A stretch of 64,000 bases of DNA from Bryobacteraceae bacterium (GTDB lineage Bacteria > Acidobacteriota > Terriglobia > Bryobacterales > Bryobacteraceae), in assembly GCA_947458745.1 (NCBI GenBank), contig CANGYQ010000001.1, forward strand, positions 496,001-560,000, written 5' to 3'. Positions 9,128-17,456 of this stretch are shown here, piece after piece. Each line of letters begins with the position of its first letter. Positions within the stretch are counted from its first letter, which is position 1. A program made the translations under genes and the position numbers. The notes under the pieces were generated by a model. That model did not search any database. It worked only from the letters and a program-made list of their open reading frames with translations, and had not been told where the DNA came from.

Positions 9128-12100
9128 CCTACGACAAGAACTTCCCAGCGGCCGGCATTTTGCTGTCCACTCGCAACACTGACCGGATGCTGCTCGCCAG
9201 TCCGGGTTCGGGCATCTCGCTCATCCCAGAAGACTCCGAGCTGACACGGTTGAACTACTTCGACGGCCAGTTCCTTCGCGCCAGCCACCTCAACCTGGAA
9301 CAGCGCTACCTGCGCCGTCTGGTCGAGTTCTCCAATCAAGCCGGGGGCGGCGGCATCACCCACGGCTTCAGCCTGTCGCTGGGGTCGGGCGATACCCTCA
9401 ACGTCTCCGATGGCCTGGCGATTGACCCGCAGGGCCGTGTGCTGTTGTTGGCCGAGAAGCGCTCCGTTTCCATTGCTGAGCTGATCGCGCGGTCGACCGG
9501 CAGTCAGCGTTCCACCACGGCCTCCAAACGCGGCAGCGAGGAGATGAAGGATTGCGTTCAGGACGCCGCCGCCACCCCTTCTGGCGTGCAGAATTCCACC
9601 ACGCTTTATCTGGTCACGCTGAACTTTGCCGACGCTCTCTGTGGACCCGAAGACGTCTACGGGCAATTGTGCGACAACGCTTGCCAGAACGAGACGCAGC
9701 GCGCCTACTGGCTGGAAGGCGTCGTCCTGCGCGTGCGGCCACTGGCACTCCGCATACCGCTGGCCACCTCCAGCGCCGCGACTCTCACTCGCCAGCATCT
9801 CCGTTCGCTGGTCGCTTCCGCTTACTTTGAACAGGAGCGGCGTGAGATTGCTCATCTGATCTCGAAGTCCGGCTTATCATCCGAGACCTGGTGCGCTGGC
9901 GCTGAGGCGGACGGTGGCGCAGACGTGCCGGTTGGTGTCCTGCTGCGCGCCGGCACGTCCACCATTCTCGATAGCTGGACGGTGCGCCGCGAGCGGATCG
10001 AGACACCCCCGCATCGCTACTGGCAGTGGCGCATGGCCATGCGGCCCAAAGACGTATTCCTGGCCCAGGTGCTCCAGTTCCAGTGCCAACTGCGGGACCT
10101 GACGCGCGACACTTCGGTTCCTCAGGACGACCCGTGCTCCAAAACCAAGCGCGTCCTCTCAGAAGCCGAAGAGGCCTACTTTCACCTCAGCACCTTCTAC
10201 AGCCAGGTGGCGGAGCGGCTGGTGTCGGCCCCGGGCATTCCGGAAACCGAGAGCATGAAGTACCTCCGGCAGAGAGGCTCGGCGCCGCTGCGGGTGATGT
10301 CGGACCAACTGCGGCAAGTCAAAGAGCAGGCTGCCGTCACTCTGTCTGAGCGTGCGTTGATCGATGGCGGCATCGTCGAATTGCCCAGCGCCGGCTACCT
10401 GCCGGTGGTGCCCGGCGACGCCCTGACGGTGAATGAACAGGTCCGCCGCTGGATGGGCGAGGGCGTTGATCTGCGCTTCTGCGCCGTCCGCCCGGACTTT
10501 GTTGCCCATGCCTGGGAAGAAGCCCAGCACATGGAGCGCATCTCGCTGCTGGAAGGTCTGGACGACGCCAAGCGCAAGCCGCGCGTCGACATCCTGATTC
10601 CCGATGGCGAAATCACCCGGACCACGCCCCAGGCCACCGGCACGGCCTTCCAGGCCCGCTGGCTGAAGGTACGAGAGGGTGAAGGGTTCGCGCTCAACGG
10701 TGCTGCCCGCTTCGAATCGACGGTCAATGGACCGCTGAAGTTTTATGCCGCAGTCGCCGGGTCGCTCTCCGGCGGCTACCGTACCGTTGGCAAGTCCGTG
10801 GCCGAGTACGCCAACATCGCTCGAGATGCCAAGAAGTACATGGCCCGCCAGCGTACCAGCAAAGTCTTGGATGAGCCGGTGGAGCTCGCCTATCAGACTC
10901 AGAGCGTGGCGGCCTGGGGTAGTCTCGAGTTCGACCGGGATCCATTCTCGATGCGCGTGAATGACCAGACCGCGGTTCGCTCGCGGATGGTCCTGCATTC
11001 TAACGAAGGCACGCTGGAAAGTCACGACATTCAGGTGTTCGGGACACTGCGCGTGCTGGAGACCAAGACCGGCAACACCGCGGATGCCGTCCAGGCCCGA
11101 GCGATACTGATCGGCGCCATCCAGCATCACGTCCGCAGCGCCATCGGCAATACACCTGGCGCAGTACCGCCGGTGCCCTTAAGCGTGATCCTGGTCCGGA
11201 CGGCGACGCGGATCAAGGTGCAGATCGTGTCGGAGGTGAAAGGCTTCGAGTACTCGCTCGACCTGGTGCGCGGAGGCGACCCGCTATTGGCCCGAGGAAC
11301 CATACGCTTCCAAACACCTGACTCTGACTCCGACCAGATCCCCGGCGAGTTGGAGCAGGACCCGGCCGTCTTGACGTCCGGCAACGCCAACAACACGCTG
11401 GCCCGCGCGGCCCTTGACGTGATTGAAGCGGCGCTGGGCGAAAGTGGCTTCTCCGCTTCCTCGGCGAAGTTGCTGTTCGCCACCCCGGAGGCTACCGGTG
11501 GTGAGCTGCTGGTGAAGGCCACCCGCGATTGGGTGCTCTTCCACCGGCGCCGGGAGAAGGACTGTGGCCAGGATGCGCCCAAGCCCCAGGCTCCACCGCG
11601 ACGCACGTACCAGATCTATCAGCTGGAAATTGATTTGAATAAGCCAGATCAACCTAAGGTTGTTCGCACCCTGTTGCATGCAGCATCGCCGGACTTGGCG
11701 AAGGTTGGTTTTGAAACCGCGGGACAAATCCTTTTTGAGGGCGGTTCCGCGCAGTTGGCGTCCTCCGATGACGCCGTGCGCGCCAGTTGGGCACTGGTCA
11801 AGCCGGGCACACGGATTCTCTACGCGGCCATCGGCTCCCGGGGTGCGGCGGAAGATGAGGGGCCCGCGTTGGGCAATGCCCGTCTCAATGCCACCGTGGC
11901 CGCACTGGCGCCTCTGTCAGTGCCCACGGCGGGGGCGATCTTCGAGGATCTTCCGGGTTCGCCGCTGGCCGTGGCCGGCACCGACGGCAGCATCTTCATC
12001 CTCACCCTCACGCCGGTGGCCAAGACCTATGACCGCCAGCGCATCTACGCCTTCACCAACAAGGACCTGTTTGATAGCGCCCCTGACCTGGCCGCTGCGG

Positions 12101-13116
12101 GGCAGTGGACCGCCATCGAACAGAAGTTCCAGGGCGTTCTGCTGGCCGACCTGCGTTTTGAGTCCGGTACTGCCGTCCCGGAAGCAACTGAGTTCAAGGT
12201 GCTGGCCGACAAGTGGCTGGCGCTGGGGGTCGGAAAACCCCGGCTGGCCTCGGTGGTCTATCGTGATACCCCCGCCAACATTCCCGCCCTGGCCGTCGAT
12301 CGCTTCAGGGCCACCATGCCGGCGTTCGGCTCCAACCAGACCAACCCGATCATCAGCACAGGGTTGAGGGCACTGGAGGCCGACATCCAGTCCGTGGTGC
12401 TCGTCCTGATCCAAACGGTCGAGCCAGCCAGGACGCCCACCGCCCCCGTACAGCCGGTGCCCGCTAATCCCGGCAACACAACCATTCCCAGCATTCCGGG
12501 CGACCGCGTCCCGCCCGCCCGTCCCGACGTTGTCCCCGCGCAACCGCCATCGATTCCCGCGACCCCGACGACGACCCCCGTGAGGCCTCCCGCGCCCCCG
12601 GCCGCGCCGACCACCACACCGGCGACGCCAAACAACACGCCCGCTACACCGGCCGCACCATCCACACCAGCTACACCGGTGACGCCGCCTGTGATCCCCT
12701 CCACCACGCCCGCGCCTGTCCGCGCCGCCGGTCGAGTCGCGCGGCTGATGTTCGTCAGAGCGGACACCGCGTCCTTTGCCGCTTCGGGCCGCTTGGCTGA
12801 TCTATTCCCCACGCGGACCTTCCTCGTGAAGTTCACCGCGGACTCCACGCTTGATGGACCGCTCCCCGACCTTCCACCCGAACTCAAAGCCCGTGTGCGC
12901 CGCGTGGCCATCGGGACTCCCGGTTCAGCCGTCGAGGCGGGTGCGGAGCGTCGGGCCAAAGCTCTCGTGGGCGGTCTGGTGCAAATGGGCCTCATCGTCC
13001 GTGATGCCACCGGAGCGCCGCAGTTCGATCTGGACTCGGCCGCCTTGCCGGCGTCGCTGAAGAACCAGATACCCGATGGTGCCAGCGAGTTGATCCTGGC
13101 TGAGGTCCTCGGGTAA
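9124..13116 (+). CDS. Giant eCIS-locus protein with N-terminal 'NYFDGQFL' domain (1330 aa), unknown function
   Basis: Predicted 1330 aa from a GTG preceded by AGGAGG at 9113-9118, overlapping the upstream stop. Residues about 38-115 form a domain shared with the preceding protein. A long beta-rich central part follows; it contains Cys pairs I cannot assign. Residues about 1100-1200 are a Pro/Thr/Ala-rich linker with TP and PATP repeats, as in surface-exposed stalks. A final 130-residue domain (e.g. RVARLMFVRADTASF) contains SAVEAGAERRAKALV. No signal peptide is seen, as expected if it is assembled into the particle in the cytoplasm. It could be a tail fibre or a baseplate-attached shell. Function is inference only. 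Confidence 0.7.
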   Translation: MTYDKNFPAAGILLSTRNTDRMLLASPGSGISLIPEDSELTRLNYFDGQFLRASHLNLEQRYLRRLVEFSNQAGGGGITHGFSLSLGSGDTLNVSDGLAIDPQGRVLLLAEKRSVSIAELIARSTGSQRSTTASKRGSEEMKDCVQDAAATPSGVQNSTTLYLVTLNFADALCGPEDVYGQLCDNACQNETQRAYWLEGVVLRVRPLALRIPLATSSAATLTRQHLRSLVASAYFEQERREIAHLISKSGLSSETWCAGAEADGGADVPVGVLLRAGTSTILDSWTVRRERIETPPHRYWQWRMAMRPKDVFLAQVLQFQCQLRDLTRDTSVPQDDPCSKTKRVLSEAEEAYFHLSTFYSQVAERLVSAPGIPETESMKYLRQRGSAPLRVMSDQLRQVKEQAAVTLSERALIDGGIVELPSAGYLPVVPGDALTVNEQVRRWMGEGVDLRFCAVRPDFVAHAWEEAQHMERISLLEGLDDAKRKPRVDILIPDGEITRTTPQATGTAFQARWLKVREGEGFALNGAARFESTVNGPLKFYAAVAGSLSGGYRTVGKSVAEYANIARDAKKYMARQRTSKVLDEPVELAYQTQSVAAWGSLEFDRDPFSMRVNDQTAVRSRMVLHSNEGTLESHDIQVFGTLRVLETKTGNTADAVQARAILIGAIQHHVRSAIGNTPGAVPPVPLSVILVRTATRIKVQIVSEVKGFEYSLDLVRGGDPLLARGTIRFQTPDSDSDQIPGELEQDPAVLTSGNANNTLARAALDVIEAALGESGFSASSAKLLFATPEATGGELLVKATRDWVLFHRRREKDCGQDAPKPQAPPRRTYQIYQLEIDLNKPDQPKVVRTLLHAASPDLAKVGFETAGQILFEGGSAQLASSDDAVRASWALVKPGTRILYAAIGSRGAAEDEGPALGNARLNATVAALAPLSVPTAGAIFEDLPGSPLAVAGTDGSIFILTLTPVAKTYDRQRIYAFTNKDLFDSAPDLAAAGQWTAIEQKFQGVLLADLRFESGTAVPEATEFKVLADKWLALGVGKPRLASVVYRDTPANIPALAVDRFRATMPAFGSNQTNPIISTGLRALEADIQSVVLVLIQTVEPARTPTAPVQPVPANPGNTTIPSIPGDRVPPARPDVVPAQPPSIPATPTTTPVRPPAPPAAPTTTPATPNNTPATPAAPSTPATPVTPPVIPSTTPAPVRAAGRVARLMFVRADTASFAASGRLADLFPTRTFLVKFTADSTLDGPLPDLPPELKARVRRVAIGTPGSAVEAGAERRAKALVGGLVQMGLIVRDATGAPQFDLDSAALPASLKNQIPDGASELILAEVLG

Positions 13117-13122
13117 CTCCTT

Positions 13123-13191
13123 ATGCGCAAGGCGAGCCCGCCGCCCTCTCAGGCGCCCCCCCAGCCTCGATTCGCCGAGGTGGACGCATGA
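13123..13191 (+). CDS. Possible 22-codon leader/coupling ORF
   Basis: A short frame starts 6 bases after the stop at 13116 and ends in the ATGA overlap with the start of the DUF4157 gene. The peptide is Pro/Ala-rich with no recognisable motif. No ribosome binding site precedes it. It may only be a translational bridge between the two genes, or chance. Confidence 0.2.
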   Translation: MRKASPPPSQAPPQPRFAEVDA

Positions 13192-14843
13192 GTCGGAGCA
13201 TGAATCGGACGGCGGCGGCACCGGCGCGCGCCGCCGCCCGCCCGGCCGTCGCACCAGGCCCGCAAGCGAGCTCGCGGGCACCGAACTCTTCCCCCGCGGG
13301 ATCGTTGTGGCCGCGTATGGCGATGCGGAGTGCACCCGCCCCCAGCGCGGCACAACGCCTGACGGTCAGCGATCCTCACGACGCCACCGAGCGGGAAGCC
13401 AGTCACTTGTCCCATCGCTTGACCGGCCGGCCCGAAGCGGCCCCCCAGGCAGCTCCGTGCGCCTGCCAAGGAACCTGCCCCCGCTGCCGGGCCAGCGGGA
13501 AGCGGAAGCAGGTCTCCGGTGCCGTCGTTGAACAAGCCACCCGCTCCGGCGGTCAACCGCTTTCACCCGCTGAACGGGAATCCTTCGAGCCGCGGCTGGG
13601 CTACGACCTCAGCCCGGTCCGCGTCCACAGCGGTGCGGACGCGAATCTCTCCGCCCGCAGTGTTTCAGCGCTCGCCTTTACCTATGGGCACGACATCGTG
13701 ATGTCGGATCGCGTCGTGCCCGGCACCGCGCAACACCACCAGATTCTCGCCCATGAGCTGGTCCATGCCACCCGGCACGCGGGCGATGATGCACTTCATC
13801 GGATTCCTGATGAGTCCGGGGTCAATGAGACGCCGCCCCGGTATTCTTACTCCACTAATTGCGGTTGGATCGATTGGAGCCATGCCAACCCCGGCATGAC
13901 CAGCCGCCTCATCGCCTCGGTCCGAACCGCCTCCAGTGCCATGGCCGCAAGCGGTTCATCGAGCCCGGAACGGGTGAACGCGCCGCAGATGACGGCCCGC
14001 GTACCCCATCTCGGCACCTTGCTGAGCGGCGTCACTCCAATCGCCCATATCAAGCGGCCGCTCTCCGCCGATGAGATCGATAGCGTTTCGCTGCGCATAT
14101 TCATGCTGCAATCCATGGGGTTTGAGGCGCTCCAGAGCTGGACGGATTCGATTGGCGAGTCGTCATTCTCCGAAGAAGACCTGCCCTCGAATCTCATCGC
14201 TTTCTATATGGCGGCTCGCAGTTTCGACCGCGCCCATGTGGAGACCGCTTGTGATGTTTGGGATGCGGCCCGGTCGGTGACTAAGTTACAGGGCTACACC
14301 TTCCAGAAGAACGGCGGCTTCCGCCCGCTCAGCCTCCCGGCCGGAGGCGCCTGGCCGGCGGACTTCTCTTCCATCACGCCCGCCGCCACCGGCGGACCGC
14401 TGATGGATTCGCCCGACGCGACGTTTGAGACCACCGCTAGCACGTTCAACCGCGGTTTGGCCGGGTATGAAGCGATTCTCAATGGTGGTCTCAGCATCGA
14501 GAGCCTGAGCGGAGCCGGGCCCATCGACATTTCCGGCACGACGCCGGGATCCGCGAATGGTCCGCATTTTGAAGTGCGTCCGCTTCCGCCCGGTCATAAC
14601 CTGATTTGCCGCTGGATCATCCAGCTACCGGACGATTCCCGCGTTCAAATGAAAGGCGCTGATGAATCGTCGGTCTTCCAATGGGCGGACCAGTTCAACG
14701 CCTACATTAATGCGCCCTCGCGAGCAGTGCTGCGAGATCAGAACATCACGTCGGCGAACATCCTCTGCCGCGTGCGCATAGCCGCCAGCGGTGATGCCAT
14801 GCTGGAACGGCTGCTCAGACTGCCGGTGACCTTTAGTTGGTAA
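13188..14843 (+). CDS. DUF4157 (eCIS core domain) protein, candidate eCIS cargo/effector
   Basis: Predicted 551 aa; GAGGTGG lies just before the ATG. The N-terminus is Ala/Pro-rich and disordered. A CxCxxxCxxC cluster (CACQGTCPRC, about residues 91-100) could bind metal. The DUF4157/eCIS-core domain spans about residues 125-200: LSPAERESFEPRLGYDLSPV, then RVHSGADA, then HQILAHELVHATRH with the zincin-like HELVH at residues 189-193. DUF4157 proteins are strongly associated with eCIS loci and often carry a toxin domain behind the core. Here about 350 C-terminal residues follow, containing NCGWIDWSHANPG and EVRPLPPGHNLICRW, that I cannot assign. This is the last gene of the eCIS run. Confidence 0.8.
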   Translation: MSRSMNRTAAAPARAAARPAVAPGPQASSRAPNSSPAGSLWPRMAMRSAPAPSAAQRLTVSDPHDATEREASHLSHRLTGRPEAAPQAAPCACQGTCPRCRASGKRKQVSGAVVEQATRSGGQPLSPAERESFEPRLGYDLSPVRVHSGADANLSARSVSALAFTYGHDIVMSDRVVPGTAQHHQILAHELVHATRHAGDDALHRIPDESGVNETPPRYSYSTNCGWIDWSHANPGMTSRLIASVRTASSAMAASGSSSPERVNAPQMTARVPHLGTLLSGVTPIAHIKRPLSADEIDSVSLRIFMLQSMGFEALQSWTDSIGESSFSEEDLPSNLIAFYMAARSFDRAHVETACDVWDAARSVTKLQGYTFQKNGGFRPLSLPAGGAWPADFSSITPAATGGPLMDSPDATFETTASTFNRGLAGYEAILNGGLSIESLSGAGPIDISGTTPGSANGPHFEVRPLPPGHNLICRWIIQLPDDSRVQMKGADESSVFQWADQFNAYINAPSRAVLRDQNITSANILCRVRIAASGDAMLERLLRLPVTFSW

Positions 14844-15413
14844 ACCTCAACGTCCTCACCTGGCGGCGATGCGCCACCGATGGGGACCGCGCGCAGGGGC
14901 GGGTGAGCGGTGGGATCGCCTTGCCGATACCCTCGCTAAGCCTGGGCGCGACAGTTTAGGGATCCTCGAATCTTCCGATTTATCGCGGCCATATCGGCTC
15001 GGCACGGCCGCCCCAACGGGCGGTGAATACGAGCCTCGCTTTGACCGGACCGCAGCTGGCCAGGCCCGCTTCACTGAGTGTTGCGGGTCGGGTTCACCTG
15101 CAACACCGAAAGCAGTGCGGCGATGCTCGTGGCGACTTCTTCCTTTCCGAAGGCCGGAAAGGGCCGCCGGGTGGCGGAGAGCCGGCACTTCCGTTTTTTC
15201 TCCGATTCCGGGACAAGGTGAGACAAAGTGAGACATTTTCCTCTCAGCGATACCTGACTCTGGAGTAGCAGGCGGTTGCGGGCGGTGCGTGGAGGGCGGG
15301 AGATAAGTGGTTGGCGGCGTGGGGGATGTTGGCGGGGTGGGTGTGTGATCGCCTGTGTCCGCTGCTCAGCGTCAAGAACCGAATCAGATTGCGCGGAACG
15401 CTACAATCAAAGC
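14844..15413. other. Intergenic stretch after the eCIS locus, no supported gene
   Basis: About 570 bases without a convincing gene in either strand; the open frames here have no ribosome binding site and arginine-heavy shadow-type translations. It holds two copies of GTGAGACA separated by AA (15218-15235), which resemble the short repeats at the ends of some insertion sequences, and a G-rich tract near 15270-15350. It probably marks an old junction between the eCIS locus and the toxin-antitoxin island. Confidence 0.4.
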
Positions 15414-15641
15414 GTGAGACTCACCATTGAGCTGGACCGTGAGGACGATGGGCGTTGGATCGCAGAGGCCCTGGAGTTGCCCGGAGTGATGTGCTACGGC
15501 GAGAGCCGTGATCAAGCCATTTGTCTTGCCGAAAGGTTGGCCATCGAAGTGATTGCCGACCGCATCGCTCACGGGGAATTGCCGTCATCAGCCCTGGCGG
15601 TCTCATTCTCGATTCCCGATGAGCAAATGGCCATCTGCTAA
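15414..15641 (+). CDS. hicB: HicB-like antitoxin (short form)
   Basis: Predicted 75 aa from GTG at 15414; the open frame reaches back to 15276 but the upstream part has no HicB similarity. MRLTIELDREDDGRWIAEAL followed by ELPGVMCYGESRDQAICLAE is the classic partially degraded RNase-H-like fold of HicB (UPF0150). It lacks an evident C-terminal DNA-binding domain. It overlaps the start of the hicA-like gene by 23 bases, the B-before-A order. It should bind and neutralise the HicA partner. Confidence 0.75.
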   Translation: MRLTIELDREDDGRWIAEALELPGVMCYGESRDQAICLAERLAIEVIADRIAHGELPSSALAVSFSIPDEQMAIC

Positions 15642-15831
15642 ACCGCGCCGTGTCCTGGCGGCACTGGAACGGATTGGCTGGCGGATCAAGCGCCAAAGCG
15701 GCTCGCACCGTCTCCTTGTCCGGCCGGGGTGGCCGGATTATGAGTTCTCCTTTCACGATCACGACGAGGTTGGCCCGAAGATGCTCGCTCGCTTGGCCAA
15801 GCATACGGGGTTGAAGCCCGAGGATCTTTGA
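15619..15831 (+). CDS. hicA: HicA-family mRNA interferase toxin
   Basis: Predicted 70 aa from ATG at 15619, inside the hicB end. The dsRBD-like HicA fold is visible: KPRRVLAALERIGWRIKRQS, then GSHRLLVRP with the conserved catalytic His, then DEVGPKMLARLAKHTGLKPE. HicA toxins cleave mRNA and block translation; the neighbouring HicB is the cognate antitoxin. The longer open frame starting at 15553 is not needed. The gene looks intact. Confidence 0.8.
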   Translation: MSKWPSAKPRRVLAALERIGWRIKRQSGSHRLLVRPGWPDYEFSFHDHDEVGPKMLARLAKHTGLKPEDL

Positions 15832-15928
15832 GTGCTGGAGGGCGACTCGAAAATCCCAACCTTACGGACAATATCTCCCGGTCGCGAACGCGGCTGGCGG
15901 TCGAAGTCCAACAAGGAGCTGGCGAGAG

Positions 15929-16744
15929 TCAGCCAGTGATCTCCAGACGGTACTGATTTGGCACTTGCACGGCCCGTCTCAGAGGGATATCGCACCCGGA
16001 CTGGGACATGACCTCCTGAACTGCCGCCACGTCGGCTCTGACGCCCGCGACGATCCCGGTTAGCGCGCTAGGTCTGAGCGGAAGGTAGTCGTCGACGGTC
16101 CGCAGTGGGAACGTCGGATCGAAGTCACTCCGTCCCATCAAGCGATACTCCTCCTCGTAAGCCCATTCCTGCGACTTTGTGAGGAACATTTCGTTGATCA
16201 GTCTTAACGGGTCGCTCAGAGCATCCGGTTCAATCAGAGGAAAGTGGTCCTGATATAGGACGCGGCAGGCGCGGCCGACTTGGTCATGTCCGGCGTCGAA
16301 TTCCAGGCAAATGCCCTCATGCTTCTGCGCGTAGTGAGCCCACATTAGTGGCGAAACGGCACTGGACGCAAGGCATTACATCCGCCAGCGCCCGATATTC
16401 TGTTGGATCGTCGTCTTCAGGACGGTTATCACATGGGCTAGAAATTCCTTCTTGTCATACCAGTTACCTCCGGTCTCCAATTGGGCCCGAACTACTGCAG
16501 GCAAGAAGTCCCTGTGATGACTGTCCAAATGCAGGCCCCATTTCCGACGGCTCTCTTGGTACTCCACGTCAAACTGGAAATAGGGTTTGCAATCCCAGAG
16601 ATCGTTGAAGTTCTTAGGATTCGAGAGATGCACCCTCCGATTTGTCAGAGTGTCTCGCAGGTAGTCGAGGTTAGCGTCTTGATAATGATAGAGGCGTTGC
16701 ACGCCGCTCTGCGCTGCTGTTTGCATCTCCATTGAGAGTAGCAA
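15929..16744 (-). pseudogene. DUF2971 family gene interrupted by an in-frame TAA
   Basis: Two same-frame pieces, 16744-16376 (122 aa) and 16345-15929 (138 aa), together give the usual 250-300 aa DUF2971 protein. The first piece has LYHYQDANLDYLRDTLTNRR and HLSNPKNFNDLWDCKPYF. The second has LMWAHYAQKHEGICLEFD and EWAYEEEYRLM. Directly after the TAA (complement of 16376-16378) the frame continues CLASSAVSPLMWAHY, exactly the family's 'CLS....LMWAHY' region. There is no frameshift, only one stop codon. DUF2971 proteins often occur in defence and accessory islands. It is either a recent nonsense pseudogene or a sequencing error. Confidence 0.8.
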
Positions 16745-16756
16745 CGGCCCAAAAAA

Positions 16757-17110
16757 CTACGACTCAAATCGAATGCGCAAGAAGCCGCCGACGAGAACGG
16801 AGAACCGATTCTGTAGTTGCGGCCCGTGTTGGCGAATCGCGGCGAGGATGGTCGCGGCGTTCTCGTCTGAATTATCTCCTGATGACCGGATCAGCAATAC
16901 GCCAGAGTGCGGCTGACGGTTGCGGAAGACCAGTTCACCGAAATCCTTGTCTGCGGTAAGCAAAAGAGCCTGTTCGCGACGGGCAAGCTCCAGCACCTCC
17001 ATGTCCTCGATTCCTGGCGAGGTCTCCGCAACAAAGAGGACGGAAAAATTGGCGGCTCGGAGAGCGGCTACCGTTGGACCTTCAACGCTCTCGTCCGCCA
17101 CCAATCTCAC
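16757..17110 (-). CDS. DUF5615 PIN-like toxin
   Basis: Predicted 117 aa. It begins MRLVADESVEGPTVAALRAA, carries LLTADKDFGELVFRNR and GVLLIRSSGD, the acidic positions and order of the DUF5615 (PIN-like, formerly COG4634) family. These are presumed ribonucleases. The ATG overlaps the stop of the DUF433 gene by four bases, the normal arrangement for this toxin-antitoxin pair. The gene looks intact. Confidence 0.8.
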   Translation of the reverse strand: MRLVADESVEGPTVAALRAANFSVLFVAETSPGIEDMEVLELARREQALLLTADKDFGELVFRNRQPHSGVLLIRSSGDNSDENAATILAAIRQHGPQLQNRFSVLVGGFLRIRFES

Positions 17111-17346
17111 GACGCGACGCGTTCAACGGGATAGACGACCGATGCCTGGAGGGCTTCGGCCGCGAAAGCCAGAGCGGCTCTAATCCCCTCCCGGGTGATG
17201 TGAGGATGAGCTAGAAGAATCTGTTCTTCCGTTTGCCCGGCCGCGAACTTCTCGAGAATTAGCTCCACGGTGATCCGTGTGCCGCGGATGACGGGTTTGC
17301 CGGTCATAACCTTCGGGTTGGAGACGATGAGCCCAGAGCCTTGCAC
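17107..17346 (-). CDS. DUF433 antitoxin
   Basis: Predicted 79 aa from a GTG at 17346, with AGAAAGG nine bases upstream. IVSNPKVMTGKPVIRGTRIT, VELILEKFAAGQTEEQIL and PHITREGIRAALAFAAEAL are the DUF433 (PF04255) fold, a small helix-turn-helix-like protein that partners DUF5615 toxins. The open frame reaches back to 17568 but that part overlaps the aldolase gene and its terminator and is a shadow. It is probably autoregulatory. Confidence 0.75.
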   Translation of the reverse strand: MQGSGLIVSNPKVMTGKPVIRGTRITVELILEKFAAGQTEEQILLAHPHITREGIRAALAFAAEALQASVVYPVERVAS

Positions 17347-17388
17347 GGATACAAACCTTTCTGGCTCTAGTCTAGCGCCAGAATTCGG

Positions 17389-17439
17389 AAAAAGCCGGGC
17401 TCCGAGAGACACCTTCCAAAGGCGGCTCGAAAGCCCGGC
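17389..17439 (-). terminator. Rho-independent terminator of the aldolase operon
   Basis: On the minus strand GCCGGGCT (complement of 17432-17439) pairs with AGCCCGGC (complement of 17394-17401) and is followed directly by five T. Inner CGAG/CTCG bases can extend the stem across the roughly 30-base loop. It lies 18 bases after the aldolase stop and upstream of the DUF433 start. Confidence 0.6.
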
Positions 17440-17456
17440 ACTCCTGTCTCCCAACC

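Noticed and set aside
12420..12730. Possible CRISPR or tandem DNA repeat
   Set aside because: The repetition is at the protein level (Pro/Thr/Ala codons) inside an open frame; there are no regular direct repeats with spacers. No CRISPR array was seen anywhere in the window.
14856..15236. 126-codon minus-strand frame after the eCIS locus
   Set aside because: No ribosome binding site, no family, and Arg/Pro/Ser-rich composition typical of non-coding frames in GC-rich DNA.
16376..16378. Selenocysteine recoding of the DUF2971 stop
   Set aside because: The codon is TAA, which the Sec tRNA (anticodon TCA) cannot read.
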